The notes beneath the pieces were generated by a model. It searched no databases. It was not told the origin of the DNA and was given only the letters and a program-made list of their open reading frames with translations. The translations under genes were made by a program, and so were the position numbers. Below are positions 43,178 to 51,716 of a DNA stretch of 64,000 nt, one piece after another. Origin of the DNA: CAYZWU01 sp964482235 (GTDB taxonomy: Bacteria; Planctomycetota; B15-G4; CAYZWU01); contig CAYZWU010000032.1 in NCBI GenBank assembly GCA_964482235.1, positions 3,287 through 67,286 of the forward strand, in the 5' to 3' direction. Position 1 is the first letter of the stretch. Each line of letters begins with the position of its first letter.

Positions 43178-44315
43178 CTACGAATATTGATTTCCCCAGA
43201 GATTCTCCAGAAAAAGCCGCCAGGGCAGGATGTCGATCCCCTCGTGACGCCTGGGGGCGTCTTCCAGGCTGACCACCAGGTAGTTCTTCAAAAGAGCTTC
43301 CTGCTTCAGAGCCTGAATCCCCCTCATGTCCCTGCTCGCCACATTCGGCTTCGCCTTGACTTCAATGGCGGTCTTGTCGGCGAGGATGAAATCCACCTCG
43401 AAGCCTGATTTCGATCGCCAGTAGCAGAGCGTTCCCTGTTTCATGTAATCGCAAAACGTCTTCAGCTCATGATGGATGAAAGCTTCAAATGCCTCTCCGA
43501 ACTCGGGCGATTGCCTCTGCAGTCCCTTTCGCTGTTGAAGGAAACGTGCGACTCCAATGTCGAAGAAGAAGAACTTTGCTGTCGAGAGGGGTTTTCGTTT
43601 GACCGTCGCCTTCCACGCCGGCAAATCATCTCCAACAAGAGTATCCCTTAATATGTGGAAATACTCCTGAACGGTGGAAACGGGCACCTGGGAGTCGCTG
43701 GCAATGTTGCTGTAGTTGATGAGCCGGCCATTGCATGTGCCGGCCACGGTGAGAAATCTTGTGAATGCCGGTACGTTGCGCACAATCGCCTCGGCCACGA
43801 TTTCTTCTCGCAAGTATGTGCCTACGTATGCCTCCAGATCATTTTGAGCGTCGTCTGACAGATAGATAGAAGGGAGCATTCCGATGTCGAGCGCCCTGAT
43901 CAGGTCGAATGCATCGCCCAGTTCGCGACACGTTAACGGATGCATACGCATGGTTCGAGCCCTCCCCCCGAGGAGGTTCACGCTTTTGCGGCGCAGTTTG
44001 CGAGCGCTCGAACCTGTGAGCAGGAAGTGGATCCCCTTCTCCTCAATCAGGAGTTGGACCTCATCCAGCAGGAGGGGCAGTTTCTGTATTTCATCGATTA
44101 TGACGATCCGGTCGCCCTCAGTGATCTCCTCACGGAGACGCTGTGGAGAATGATTCATTTTCAGAAAGACATCAGTCTTGAGAAGGTTGTAGTACTTATG
44201 TTTTGCCAGAGTCTTCCGGAAAAGAGAGGTCTTGCCCGTCTGGAGTGATCCGAAAAGAAAGCATTATTTTTTCTCCACGATCTCAGACAAATTCAGGCAT
44301 CTTGGCATTTCCATG
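43178..44315 (-). pseudogene. Broken AAA_14/DUF4143 ATPase gene
   Basis: The readable frame (327 codons from 44158) lacks the Walker A that lies just upstream: FGSLQTGKTSLF. Walker B is in RIVIIDEIQKLP, followed by sensor region FLLTGSSARKLRR and the C-terminal DUF4143 nuclease-like part (FEAFIHHELKTFC, GFEVDFILADKTAIEVKAK). The Walker A frame meets a TAA at 44266-44264. The natural start region (ATG 44315, MEMPRCLNLSEI) reads in another frame, so at least one frameshift and one nonsense codon separate them. The family often appears in mobile or defence-like settings. It is probably inactive. Confidence 0.75.
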
Positions 44316-44336
44316 AATATGGATCTCCATTACTAT

Positions 44337-44383
44337 TGGCATAGCTATCGCCAAATATCATGATAATCGCCAATTTCATTGGT
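44337..44383. promoter_or_regulatory. Operator-like palindrome cluster ahead of the ATPase gene
   Basis: Within 47 AT-rich bases lie TTGGC/GCCAA half-sites around ATAGCTAT, a TATCATGATA palindrome, and the perfect palindrome CCAAT-TTC-ATTGG (44371-44383). The GCCAA half-site recurs three times at regular spacing. It fits an autoregulatory site for the ATPase gene (inference). Confidence 0.5.
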
Positions 44384-44534
44384 AATAAAAAGACATGTCA
44401 ACGCGATGTTCCGAAGAAACCTGAATTTCGTCCCAGTTGGCAAGTCTTCGGATGAGAATCCAACCATGGATCTATAAGTTGTTTATTTAAATAATGTTAC
44501 AAGTCTATCAGAAACAACGCTCCTCCCACGCCCT
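44384..44534. other. AT-rich spacer, no gene seen
   Basis: Clearly lower in GC than the rest of the window, with no open frame, between the palindrome cluster and the tRNA remnant. Confidence 0.4.
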
Positions 44535-44578
44535 CACAAATCGAAAGGTCCCAGGTTCAAATCCTGCCCCCCCTACCA
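44535..44578 (+). tRNA. tRNA 3'-end remnant (initiator-tRNA-like)
   Basis: The T-arm (GGTTCAAATCC loop), acceptor strand CCCCCCT, discriminator A and encoded CCA (44576-44578) are all present, and the preceding CTCACAAATCGAAAGGTC resembles the anticodon-variable part of initiator tRNA. The 5' half (an AGGGGGG acceptor strand) is missing. A 3' tRNA end alone is the usual trace of site-specific integration. Confidence 0.6.
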
Positions 44579-44587
44579 ACCAAGAAA

Positions 44588-44636
44588 CAGCGGCCGCCGC
44601 CCCCGGCAGAAGCCGGAAGAGCGACGGTCGTGATTT
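44588..44636. repeat. Degenerate copy (T1) of a thrice-repeated terminator hairpin
   Basis: Same arrangement as 46523-46570 and 48202-48248 (ccgccgcccccggc...gccgg...cggtcgtgattt) but with mismatched outer stem. It follows the decayed protease tail at 44638-44770, just as the intact copy follows the intact protease gene. Confidence 0.75.
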
Positions 44637-44637
44637 C

Positions 44638-44770
44638 ATCAGTACTTGAATGCAGCCCGAAGCCGCCCCGGATCAGTTCTTGATCGGGAACGGCTTGCGC
44701 TGGACCTTCTTTCTCGGCGAGATCGGGACGGTTGTCCACGTTGATGTCAGGTTCCACTCCTTGGTTCTCC
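44638..44770 (-). pseudogene. Decayed 3'-end fragment of a tricorn-like protease gene
   Basis: The sequence matches the tail of the gene at 48284, including DNA for PDINVDNRPDL and the terminal KPFPIKN region, with an internal deletion of about 75 bases (between 'ttctcggc' and 'gagatcgggac'). It remains from a duplication of the protease-terminator-sulfatase segment. Confidence 0.85.
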
Positions 44771-44808
44771 AAGCCCCCCACAAGAGACCCTTCCCGACAT
44801 TCTCCTCC

Positions 44809-44850
44809 CGCGCCGTACGGATGTGGCAAAGATTGCGCTGGCTTGGTATC
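44809..44850. repeat. Diverged partial copy of the 39-bp inverted-repeat element
   Basis: Reverse complement aligns to 26379-26420 (most of the left arm and start of loop) with about 80 percent identity over 42 bases. It again lies directly after a stop codon, that of the sulfatase at 44857. Confidence 0.65.
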
Positions 44851-44856
44851 TGCTGG

Positions 44857-46251
44857 TCAGTTGTTCACCTCGGGCAGCCATTCCGCAAGCTGATCCGCAA
44901 TCAAACGGTGATCGGGATCGACGTTCGACCAGAGCAGATTGGTCCACTCCAGCGGGTCGCTGGCGCGATCGTAGAGCTCCTCGGTGTCGTCGTCATAACG
45001 GATGTATCGCCAGCAGCTTGTTCGCAGCGAGTGATTCAGTCGCGTGAAAGTCGTCAGTGCCGGCCGCTCCCAGGTGGCGTCTGGATCCCTCAGGAATGGC
45101 TTGAGACTCCTGCCTTCCAGACCCGGCATGTCGCTGAGCCTGCAAATATCCACGAGCGTCGGGTATATATCGGTGAGGCTTACCGGCTGGTCGCACCTCG
45201 CGTCCCGAGGGGTCAGACCGGGTACAACAAACATCAGAGGGTTGTGCGTGGCTTCTTCCCACAGGGTAAACTTTTTCCAGTGAAGCTTCTCGCCGAGGTG
45301 CCAGCCGTGGTCGCCCCAGAGCACGATGATTGTATTATCGCTATAAGCGCTGGCATCCAGAGCGTCGAGTATGCGACCGACCTGCTTGTCAACAAATGCA
45401 ACGGTGGCAAGATAGGCGGCGACGCCGTCTCTCCAGCCGTTCGGGGAACTCTGGCCGGCAATCGCGTTGTGCACATCGGCGTCTGCCCATGATACGCCTT
45501 TCGGCGGGACATCATCGAGGTCATATTCGTTGATGACAGGCAGTGTGACGCTCTCGGGAGGGAACATGTTGAAATATTCCTCAGGTACACACCAGCTGAG
45601 ATGAGGCTTTTTGAAACCGCATGCCAGGAAGAAGGGGCTATCGTAAGTTGCCCCGAGCTTCTCGGCCGCCCAGGTGGCAATTTTATAGTCGTTCATATCC
45701 TGCTCCGTGCCGGACACGGGGCCCCATTCGATATTGGCGTAAGGATTGCCGTAACGCGGATGAGATTGATCCGGCGGCGGATTTGCGCCAGGCGGGATCA
45801 ACTCGTCCCAAGCACCCGGACCTGTATCAGGCTGCCCGCAATGATATATCTTCCCGCGGCACATCGCCCGATAACCATTGGCCCTGAAATGCTGGTTCAG
45901 GGTTATCACGTCGGGCATGAGATCACGCCATTGATCATTAGCCCGATAGACCCCGGAAGTCGAAGGAAGGATGCCCGTCATCAGTGCCGCCCTCGAAGGA
46001 TTGCACTCCGGTGCCGCGCAGTGCGCACTGGTAAAAAGTACCCCTCTTTCAGCCAGCCTGTCGAGATTCGGCGTCACCGTGTCCGGATGACCGTTGAGAC
46101 ATCCGATCCAGTCATTCAGATCATCGATCGCGATGAAAAGGACATTGGGTTTGATCCGCTTCCTGACATGGACTTGGTAGGCCTGATCCGGCAGCAGGAG
46201 CCCCCCTGCTCCAACCACTGCACATTTCTTCAAGAACTCTCGGCGATTCAT
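44857..46251 (-). CDS. Sulfatase A of tandem pair, Tat-exported
   Basis: 464 residues from the ATG at 46251 (AAGGAG six bases upstream). Tat signal MNRREFLKKCAVVGAGGLL. Family S1 sulfatase: NVLFIAIDDLNDWIGCLNG (two metal Asp), HCAAPECNPSRAALMTG with the C-x-P-S-R formylglycine motif, GKIYHCG, and NTIIVLWGDHGWHLGE (metal Asp-His), YPTLVDICRLSDMPGLEGRSL. It is closest in pattern to iduronate-2-sulfatase-type enzymes. A Cys-type site needs a formylglycine-generating enzyme, not seen here. It is nearly identical in layout to sulfatase B upstream on the same strand. Confidence 0.93.
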   Translation of the reverse strand: MNRREFLKKCAVVGAGGLLLPDQAYQVHVRKRIKPNVLFIAIDDLNDWIGCLNGHPDTVTPNLDRLAERGVLFTSAHCAAPECNPSRAALMTGILPSTSGVYRANDQWRDLMPDVITLNQHFRANGYRAMCRGKIYHCGQPDTGPGAWDELIPPGANPPPDQSHPRYGNPYANIEWGPVSGTEQDMNDYKIATWAAEKLGATYDSPFFLACGFKKPHLSWCVPEEYFNMFPPESVTLPVINEYDLDDVPPKGVSWADADVHNAIAGQSSPNGWRDGVAAYLATVAFVDKQVGRILDALDASAYSDNTIIVLWGDHGWHLGEKLHWKKFTLWEEATHNPLMFVVPGLTPRDARCDQPVSLTDIYPTLVDICRLSDMPGLEGRSLKPFLRDPDATWERPALTTFTRLNHSLRTSCWRYIRYDDDTEELYDRASDPLEWTNLLWSNVDPDHRLIADQLAEWLPEVNN

Positions 46252-46587
46252 GATCATCTCCTTCAATAGCCGCGGCCGCATTGCCGTCAGCCATTTTGTC
46301 ATCTGCGTTCAGGATCGCGGAGTGACCATGCGGGGTGATCTTCAGGTAGGCGGATGTCCCCCCGGGCTGCACCGAACAAGAAAGAAAATCAAATCGATCC
46401 GATTGAGATGAGTACCCTGAATTAAACCGTGCCTCCTGTTTCAAGAGGCATCGAATCAAGTAGCTACTTCACTGTTCAGTGCGTAGAAAAACCAGAATCT
46501 GCTCAAAAAAGTCGTAATATAACCACGACCGCCGCCCCGGCGCGAAACCGGAAGAGCGGCGGTCGTGATTTACATCCAGTCTGCTGG
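46252..46587. repeat. Duplicated leader between the two sulfatases
   Basis: 336 bases that match 48004-48201 in order and content: motifs around 'gcatcgaatcaa', a short palindrome (gcctcctgtttcaagaggc at 46432-46450), then the terminator at 46523. It is the junction of the tandem duplication. Confidence 0.75.
46523..46570. terminator. Terminator T2 between the tandem sulfatases
   Basis: Stem cacgaccgccgc / gcggcggtcgtg with inner ccgg pairing. Second copy of the hairpin found at 44588 and 48202. Confidence 0.8.
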
Positions 46588-48003
46588 TCAGCCATTCACA
46601 TCGGGCAGCCAAGCTGCCAGTCGATCTGCAATCATACGATGCTCGGGAGTGACATTCGACCAGAGCAGATTTGTCCACTCATGGGGGTCGCTGGCGCGAT
46701 CATAGAGCTCCTCGGTGCCGTCTCGATAACGGATGTATCGCCAGCGTCTCGTGCGCAGCGAGTGATTCTGTTGCGTGAACGTCGTCAATGCCGGCCGCTC
46801 CCAGGCGGCGCCTGGTTTCTTCAAGAATGGTCTGAGGCTCCTGCCTTCAAGGCCCGGCATGCCGCTGAGTCCGCAGATATCCACGAGCGTCGGGTATATA
46901 TCGATGAGGCTTACCGGCTGGTCGCACCTTGCATCCTGGACTGTCAGACCGGGTACGACAAACATCAGAGGGCTGCGCGTGGCCTCTTCCCACAGGGCGA
47001 ATTTCTTCCAGTGAAGCTTCTCGCCGAGGTGCCAGCCATGGTCGCTCCAGAGTACGATGATGGTATTGTCGCGATACGCGCTGGCATCCAGAGCGTCGAG
47101 TATGCGACCGACCTGCCTGTCGACAAACGCAACGGTGGCAAGATAGGCGGCGACTCCGTCTCTCCAGCTGTTCGGGGTATCCTGGCTTATATTCGGGGTA
47201 TTCTGGCCGGTAATCGCGTAGTGCACCTCGGGCTCTGCCCATTCCATTCCTTTCGGCGGGACATCATCGAGGTCATGTTCGTTGACGACTGGCAGCGTGA
47301 CGCTCTCGGGAGGGAACATGTCGAAATATTCCTCCGGCACGCACCAGTTGAGATGAGGCTTCTTGAAGCCGCATGCCAGGAAGAAGGGTTTGTCGCAAGC
47401 TGTCCCGAGCCTCTCGATCGCCCAGGTGGCTGCCTTGTAGTCGTCCATCTCCTGCTCCGTGCCGGACACGGGGCCCCATTCGATATTGGAGTAAGGATTG
47501 CCGTAACGCGGATGGGATTTGTCAGGCAGCGGACTCTTGCCAGGGAAGATTATCTCGTCCCACGCACCCGGCCCTGTATCAGGCTGCCCGCAATGATATA
47601 TTTTTCCGCGGCACATCGTCCGATAACCATTGGCCCTGAAATGCTGGTTCAGGGTAACTGCGTCGGGCATGAGATCACGCCATCTATCCTTAGCCCGATA
47701 GACCCCGGAAGTCGAAGGCCGGATGCCCGTCATCAATGCCGCCCTTGAAGGATTGCACTCAGGTGCCGAGCAGTGCGCACTGGTGAAAAGCACCCCTCTT
47801 TCAGCCAGCCTGTCGAGATTCGGCGTCACCGTGTCCGGATGACCGTTCAGACATCCGATCCAGTCATTCAGATCATCGATCGAGATGAAAAGGACATTGG
47901 GATAGATTCGTTTCCTGGCATGAATCTGGGATGTCTGATCCGGGAGCAGGAGCCCCCCTGCTCCGACCGCTGCACATTTCTTCAAGAATTCTCGACGATT
48001 CAT
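46588..48003 (-). CDS. Sulfatase B of tandem pair, Tat-exported
   Basis: 471 residues from the ATG at 48003, with the GGAGATGATC-ATG context shared with sulfatase A. Same motifs: Tat MNRREFLKKCAAVGAGG, ISIDDLNDWIGCLNG, CSAPECNPSRAAL with Cys-type formylglycine site, TIIVLWSDHGWHLGE. It is seven residues longer than A because of an in-frame expansion near residue 270 (GQNTPNISQDTPNSWRDG versus GQSSPNGWRDG), a small tandem repeat. Both copies keep every catalytic residue, so both are probably active; specificity may differ. Confidence 0.93.
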   Translation of the reverse strand: MNRREFLKKCAAVGAGGLLLPDQTSQIHARKRIYPNVLFISIDDLNDWIGCLNGHPDTVTPNLDRLAERGVLFTSAHCSAPECNPSRAALMTGIRPSTSGVYRAKDRWRDLMPDAVTLNQHFRANGYRTMCRGKIYHCGQPDTGPGAWDEIIFPGKSPLPDKSHPRYGNPYSNIEWGPVSGTEQEMDDYKAATWAIERLGTACDKPFFLACGFKKPHLNWCVPEEYFDMFPPESVTLPVVNEHDLDDVPPKGMEWAEPEVHYAITGQNTPNISQDTPNSWRDGVAAYLATVAFVDRQVGRILDALDASAYRDNTIIVLWSDHGWHLGEKLHWKKFALWEEATRSPLMFVVPGLTVQDARCDQPVSLIDIYPTLVDICGLSGMPGLEGRSLRPFLKKPGAAWERPALTTFTQQNHSLRTRRWRYIRYRDGTEELYDRASDPHEWTNLLWSNVTPEHRMIADRLAAWLPDVNG

Positions 48004-48201
48004 GATCATCTCCGTCAAAAGCTGTGAACGCGTTGCCGACAGCCACACTGTTGTTTGCGCTCAGGATCGCGTGGTGATCATACGAGATGAATACCCTGGA
48101 TTGAATCGTGTCTCCCGATAAAAAGGCATCGAATCAACCACTGACTTCACTATTTTATGCGAAGTAAAATCAGAATTAGCTTAAAAAATTCGTAAAAAAA
48201 T

Positions 48202-48248
48202 ACGACCGCCGCCCCCGGCGCGAAGCCGAAAGCGGCGGTCGTGTTTTT
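48202..48248. terminator. Bidirectional terminator T3 after the tricorn-like protease
   Basis: A7 before and T5 after a stem cgaccgccgc / gcggcggtcg with loop cccccggcgcgaagccgaaa. It lies between the protease gene and sulfatase B; also repeated at 44588 and 46523. Confidence 0.85.
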
Positions 48249-48283
48249 ATCAGTACTTCAATGCGGCTCGAAGCCGCCCCGGA

Positions 48284-51200
48284 TCAGTTCTTGATCGGGA
48301 ACGGCTTGCGCTGGACCTTCATTCTCGGCTTCTCCTTGATCGCCTCGAGCACCACCTCGATCGCCTTCTCGAGCTGGGGATCGTGCCCCGCAACCACGAG
48401 ATCGGGACGGTTGTCCACGTTGATGTCAGGATCCACTCCGTGGTTCTCCACCACCCAGTTGCCGTTCATGTCGAAGATGCCGAACTCGGGGGCCGTGACG
48501 ATGCCGCCGTCCATCAGCGGGAAAGTGCGCGGAATGCCGATCAAGCCGCCCCACGTTCGCGTACCGATCAGCGGTCCGAGGCCGTATTCGCGGAAGTAGT
48601 AGGGGAAGGCATCGCCGCCCGAACCGGCGTAGGCGTTGGTGATGCAGGCCATGTTCGGAGGCGGAATGATGGCCGGCACCGACTCGTCCACATCCACGTC
48701 GCGGGAGTGGAAGTAGCAGACGAGCTCCCTCCGGAGATGCTCCATGAACATGTCCGGGATCAGCCCGCCGCCGTTGTACCGCTCGTCGATGATCAGACCG
48801 TCCCGCCGGTAGTAGGTGAAGAATCCCTTGCTGAACTCGATCAGCCCCGGGATGCTCGTGTCGGGCAGGTGGATGTAGCCGATCCGTCCCCCCGAGGCCT
48901 CTTCGACCTTGCGCCTGTTTCCCTCGACCCAGTCGTCGTAGCGGAGGTCGGAGTCGTTGCCGATCGGCGTGACGACGATCTTGCGCGCTCCGGTGACCGA
49001 CGGCCGCGGGCCCACCGTGATCTCCACCTGCTTCCCCACCAGGTTCTCGAAGTAGCTGAAGGGGTTGTCCCTGGTGCTCACCGGCTTCCCGTTGACGGCA
49101 AGAAGGTACTCGCCTTCAGCCACCTCGGCACCGGGCCGCGCCAGGGGACCTCTCTGGCTCGGATCCATCTTCTGTCCGGCGAAGATCTTCCCGAAGCGGT
49201 AGAAGCCGCTCTCGGCGTGAGCCTCGAGATCGGCACCGAGAAGTCCCACGGGCGTTCTCGAGGAGCGGGGCATGTCGCCGCCGGCAACGTAGGTGTGTCC
49301 GGCGCAGAGCTCGCCGATGAGCTCGCCGAGAACGTAGTTGAGATCGGTGCGCGACGAGAGATGGGGAATGAGCTGGCCGTACCGCTCCTTCATCTTCTTC
49401 CAGTCCACGCCGTGCATGTCGGGATCGTAGAAGAAGTCGCGCTCCATCCGCCAGGCCTCGGCAAAGATCTGCTGCCACTCGGCCTTGTAGTCGATCTTCG
49501 ACTCGAGCCTGTTGACCGAGAGCCGTCCCATGCCCGGGAAATAGCGCCCGGGCATGGCCGGTACGATGCCAAAGCTGCCCATGGCGCTGTAGATGATCTT
49601 CGAGTCGCCGGCGGCGAGCTCGTAGTCGGACACGCCGTCCACCATGGTGGCGCTTCTCTTGCCGTTCATGTCGAAGCAGCAAAGCGACGAGCCCATGGGA
49701 TTCGACATCTCGATGAGAGAGCCGGGCGGCGGCGTGGAGACGTAGAAGAGGCGCCCCTTGGCGGCCTTCAGGTTCGAGTAGTTGCCCGACGACATCGGAA
49801 GGGCGAGCACCCGTTCCGCCAGACCGTCGCAGTCGATCCGGAAACCGCCCGCCTTCCCCGGCGCGCCGGGCTTCTGCCCCGGCTGAGGGCCGGGCCTGCC
49901 CTGGCCGCCCGCCTTGACCGGCTCCTTCTCCTCGGCCTTCTGCTCGAAGGGCGAGGTGAGCTCCTTCTGGAGGGTCACCAGGTAGATCCTCTGGCTCCTC
50001 GTGTAGGTGTAGGTCGTCCTGTCGAACATGTCGAAGGAGGGACGAAACGTCCGCCGCGACACGAAGTAGAGATACTTGCCGTTCTTGTCGAATGCGGGCG
50101 ACGAATCGTCCGTCATGGCGTCTGTCACGGCGAAGATCTTTCCCTGCTCCAGGGAGTAGATATAGACCGACTCGAAGTAGTTCGGCTCCGTCTTGGTGTA
50201 GACGAGCCACTTGCTGTCAGGCGACCACGAGTACTCCTCGATCCCTTCCCACTTGCTGTCGAAGTAGCTCTTGAGGCCGATCCACTCGGCCCGGTCGATG
50301 GGAATCGGCTTCTTCTTCTTCACGTCGATGTAGAAGAGCGTGCGGGTCTTGTCCGAAAATGCGAGCTTGGTGCTGTCGGGAGACCAGACGGGCTGGAACT
50401 TGAAGCAGGTGCCGCCCTTGGTAACGGGGATCTCGGCGCCCGATCCGTCGGCCTGTCTCATGTAGATCTCGTACTCGCCGCTCTTGTCCGAAAGGTAGGC
50501 GACCCACTTGCCGTCGGGCGACCAGGTCGCGTTCCGCTCCCTGATGCCAGGCGTCCGCGTGAGATTACGAGGCGTTCCCCGCGATGCGGAGAGGGTGAAG
50601 ATGTCGCCCCGCGCGGCGAAAAGGCCGAACCGCCCCGACGGGGAGATGTCGAACTCGCTGATGAAATTACCCACCGACTTGATCGTCGACCGGGTGGCGG
50701 CCTGGTCGCCGGGAAGCTTGACGCTCAGCCTGGCCGTCTTGTCCGTCTCCAGGTCGAGCACCTGCAGGAATCCGCCGTCCTCGAAGACGATGGACTTCGG
50801 CCCCATGGAGGGCCACTTGACGTCGAACTCCTTCTGATCGGTGATCTTCCGCGTTTCCTTCGTCGTCAGGTCGTGGCAGTAGATGTTGGCAAAGTGCTCC
50901 CTGTCGGAGACGAAGTAGACCCTGTTCCTGAACCACATGGGAAAGGCGTCGTTCCCCTTGTAGTCGGTCATCTGCTCGATCGTGTTGCCGCCTATATCGT
51001 AGATCCAGACATCCTGGGCCATGCCGCCCTTGTATCGCTTCCACGTGGCGCTCTCGAGGGAGATCCGGTTGTAGGCGATGCGCTTTCCATCTGGCGAGAA
51101 GGAGCCGCGGCCCGCCTCCGGCATGGGCAGCGGCGCGGGAAGGCCTCCTCCGAGCGAAACGGTGAAAAGCCGCTCGTACCGCATCATGGAGCTTTGCCGC

Positions 51201-51661
51201 GGCGAGAGGAAGAGGACCTTGCCTCCGTCGGGCGCCCACCCCACCACGGTGTCCGGTGCGGGATGCCAGGTGAGCCTCTTCGGCTCGCCGCCGTCCGCGG
51301 CGATGACGTAGACGTCCATGTTGCCGTCGTAGGTCGCCGAGAAGGCGATCCACTTCCCGTCCGGGGAGAACTTGGGGAAGAGCTCCGGACCGTCATGGGA
51401 GGTGAGCCTCCTGGCCGTTCCGCCTTCCCTCGACGTGAGCCAGAGGTCGTTGCCGTGAACGAAGACGACCTTGTCATGATGGATATCAGGAGTCCTGAGC
51501 ATCCGCGCCCCGTCGTCCTTCTTCTCCGTCGCCGCCTTATCCTTGCCCTCCTGCGCCTCGGCATTGGGCGGCGCCGGGGGAGGCGGCTCCTGGCCGTAGG
51601 CAGACAGGGAAGCGAAGACGAGGAGCATCGTCACGATCCCGACTATGCTGTTCTTGATCAT
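48284..51661 (-). CDS. Tricorn-like protease (S41), copy 1, secreted
   Basis: 1125 residues, ATG at 51661 with GGAGG upstream, signal peptide MIKNSIVGIVTMLLVFASLSAYG and a Pro-rich, Lys/Glu-rich linker to about 50. Then TolB/tricorn beta-propeller repeats (FSPDGKWIAFSATYDGNMDVYV, WSPDGKWVAYLSDKSGEYEIY and others), a PDZ domain (EGEYLLAVNGKPVS) and the S41 catalytic core with His in GELCAGHTYV and Ser1014 in NAYAGSGGDAFP. The tail ends KPFPIKN. The family degrades oligopeptides, usually handing products to aminopeptidases. The 3' end is duplicated in decayed form at 44638. Homolog at 51717. Confidence 0.94.
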   Translation of the reverse strand: MIKNSIVGIVTMLLVFASLSAYGQEPPPPAPPNAEAQEGKDKAATEKKDDGARMLRTPDIHHDKVVFVHGNDLWLTSREGGTARRLTSHDGPELFPKFSPDGKWIAFSATYDGNMDVYVIAADGGEPKRLTWHPAPDTVVGWAPDGGKVLFLSPRQSSMMRYERLFTVSLGGGLPAPLPMPEAGRGSFSPDGKRIAYNRISLESATWKRYKGGMAQDVWIYDIGGNTIEQMTDYKGNDAFPMWFRNRVYFVSDREHFANIYCHDLTTKETRKITDQKEFDVKWPSMGPKSIVFEDGGFLQVLDLETDKTARLSVKLPGDQAATRSTIKSVGNFISEFDISPSGRFGLFAARGDIFTLSASRGTPRNLTRTPGIRERNATWSPDGKWVAYLSDKSGEYEIYMRQADGSGAEIPVTKGGTCFKFQPVWSPDSTKLAFSDKTRTLFYIDVKKKKPIPIDRAEWIGLKSYFDSKWEGIEEYSWSPDSKWLVYTKTEPNYFESVYIYSLEQGKIFAVTDAMTDDSSPAFDKNGKYLYFVSRRTFRPSFDMFDRTTYTYTRSQRIYLVTLQKELTSPFEQKAEEKEPVKAGGQGRPGPQPGQKPGAPGKAGGFRIDCDGLAERVLALPMSSGNYSNLKAAKGRLFYVSTPPPGSLIEMSNPMGSSLCCFDMNGKRSATMVDGVSDYELAAGDSKIIYSAMGSFGIVPAMPGRYFPGMGRLSVNRLESKIDYKAEWQQIFAEAWRMERDFFYDPDMHGVDWKKMKERYGQLIPHLSSRTDLNYVLGELIGELCAGHTYVAGGDMPRSSRTPVGLLGADLEAHAESGFYRFGKIFAGQKMDPSQRGPLARPGAEVAEGEYLLAVNGKPVSTRDNPFSYFENLVGKQVEITVGPRPSVTGARKIVVTPIGNDSDLRYDDWVEGNRRKVEEASGGRIGYIHLPDTSIPGLIEFSKGFFTYYRRDGLIIDERYNGGGLIPDMFMEHLRRELVCYFHSRDVDVDESVPAIIPPPNMACITNAYAGSGGDAFPYYFREYGLGPLIGTRTWGGLIGIPRTFPLMDGGIVTAPEFGIFDMNGNWVVENHGVDPDINVDNRPDLVVAGHDPQLEKAIEVVLEAIKEKPRMKVQRKPFPIKN

Positions 51662-51716
51662 CTATCTTTCCTCCTTGAAAGAAGTCTTATCTCTATTATC
51701 CATCCCGCCGCCGTCA

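Noticed and set aside
43178..44158. Intact ATPase starting at the Met at 44158
   Set aside because: The Walker A motif lies upstream of this Met in the same frame, so a start there would remove the nucleotide-binding site.
46252..48250. CRISPR array suggested by recurring hairpins and repeats
   Set aside because: The repeats are terminators and leaders of a gene duplication, about 1.7-1.9 kb apart, with no regular short repeat-spacer pattern.
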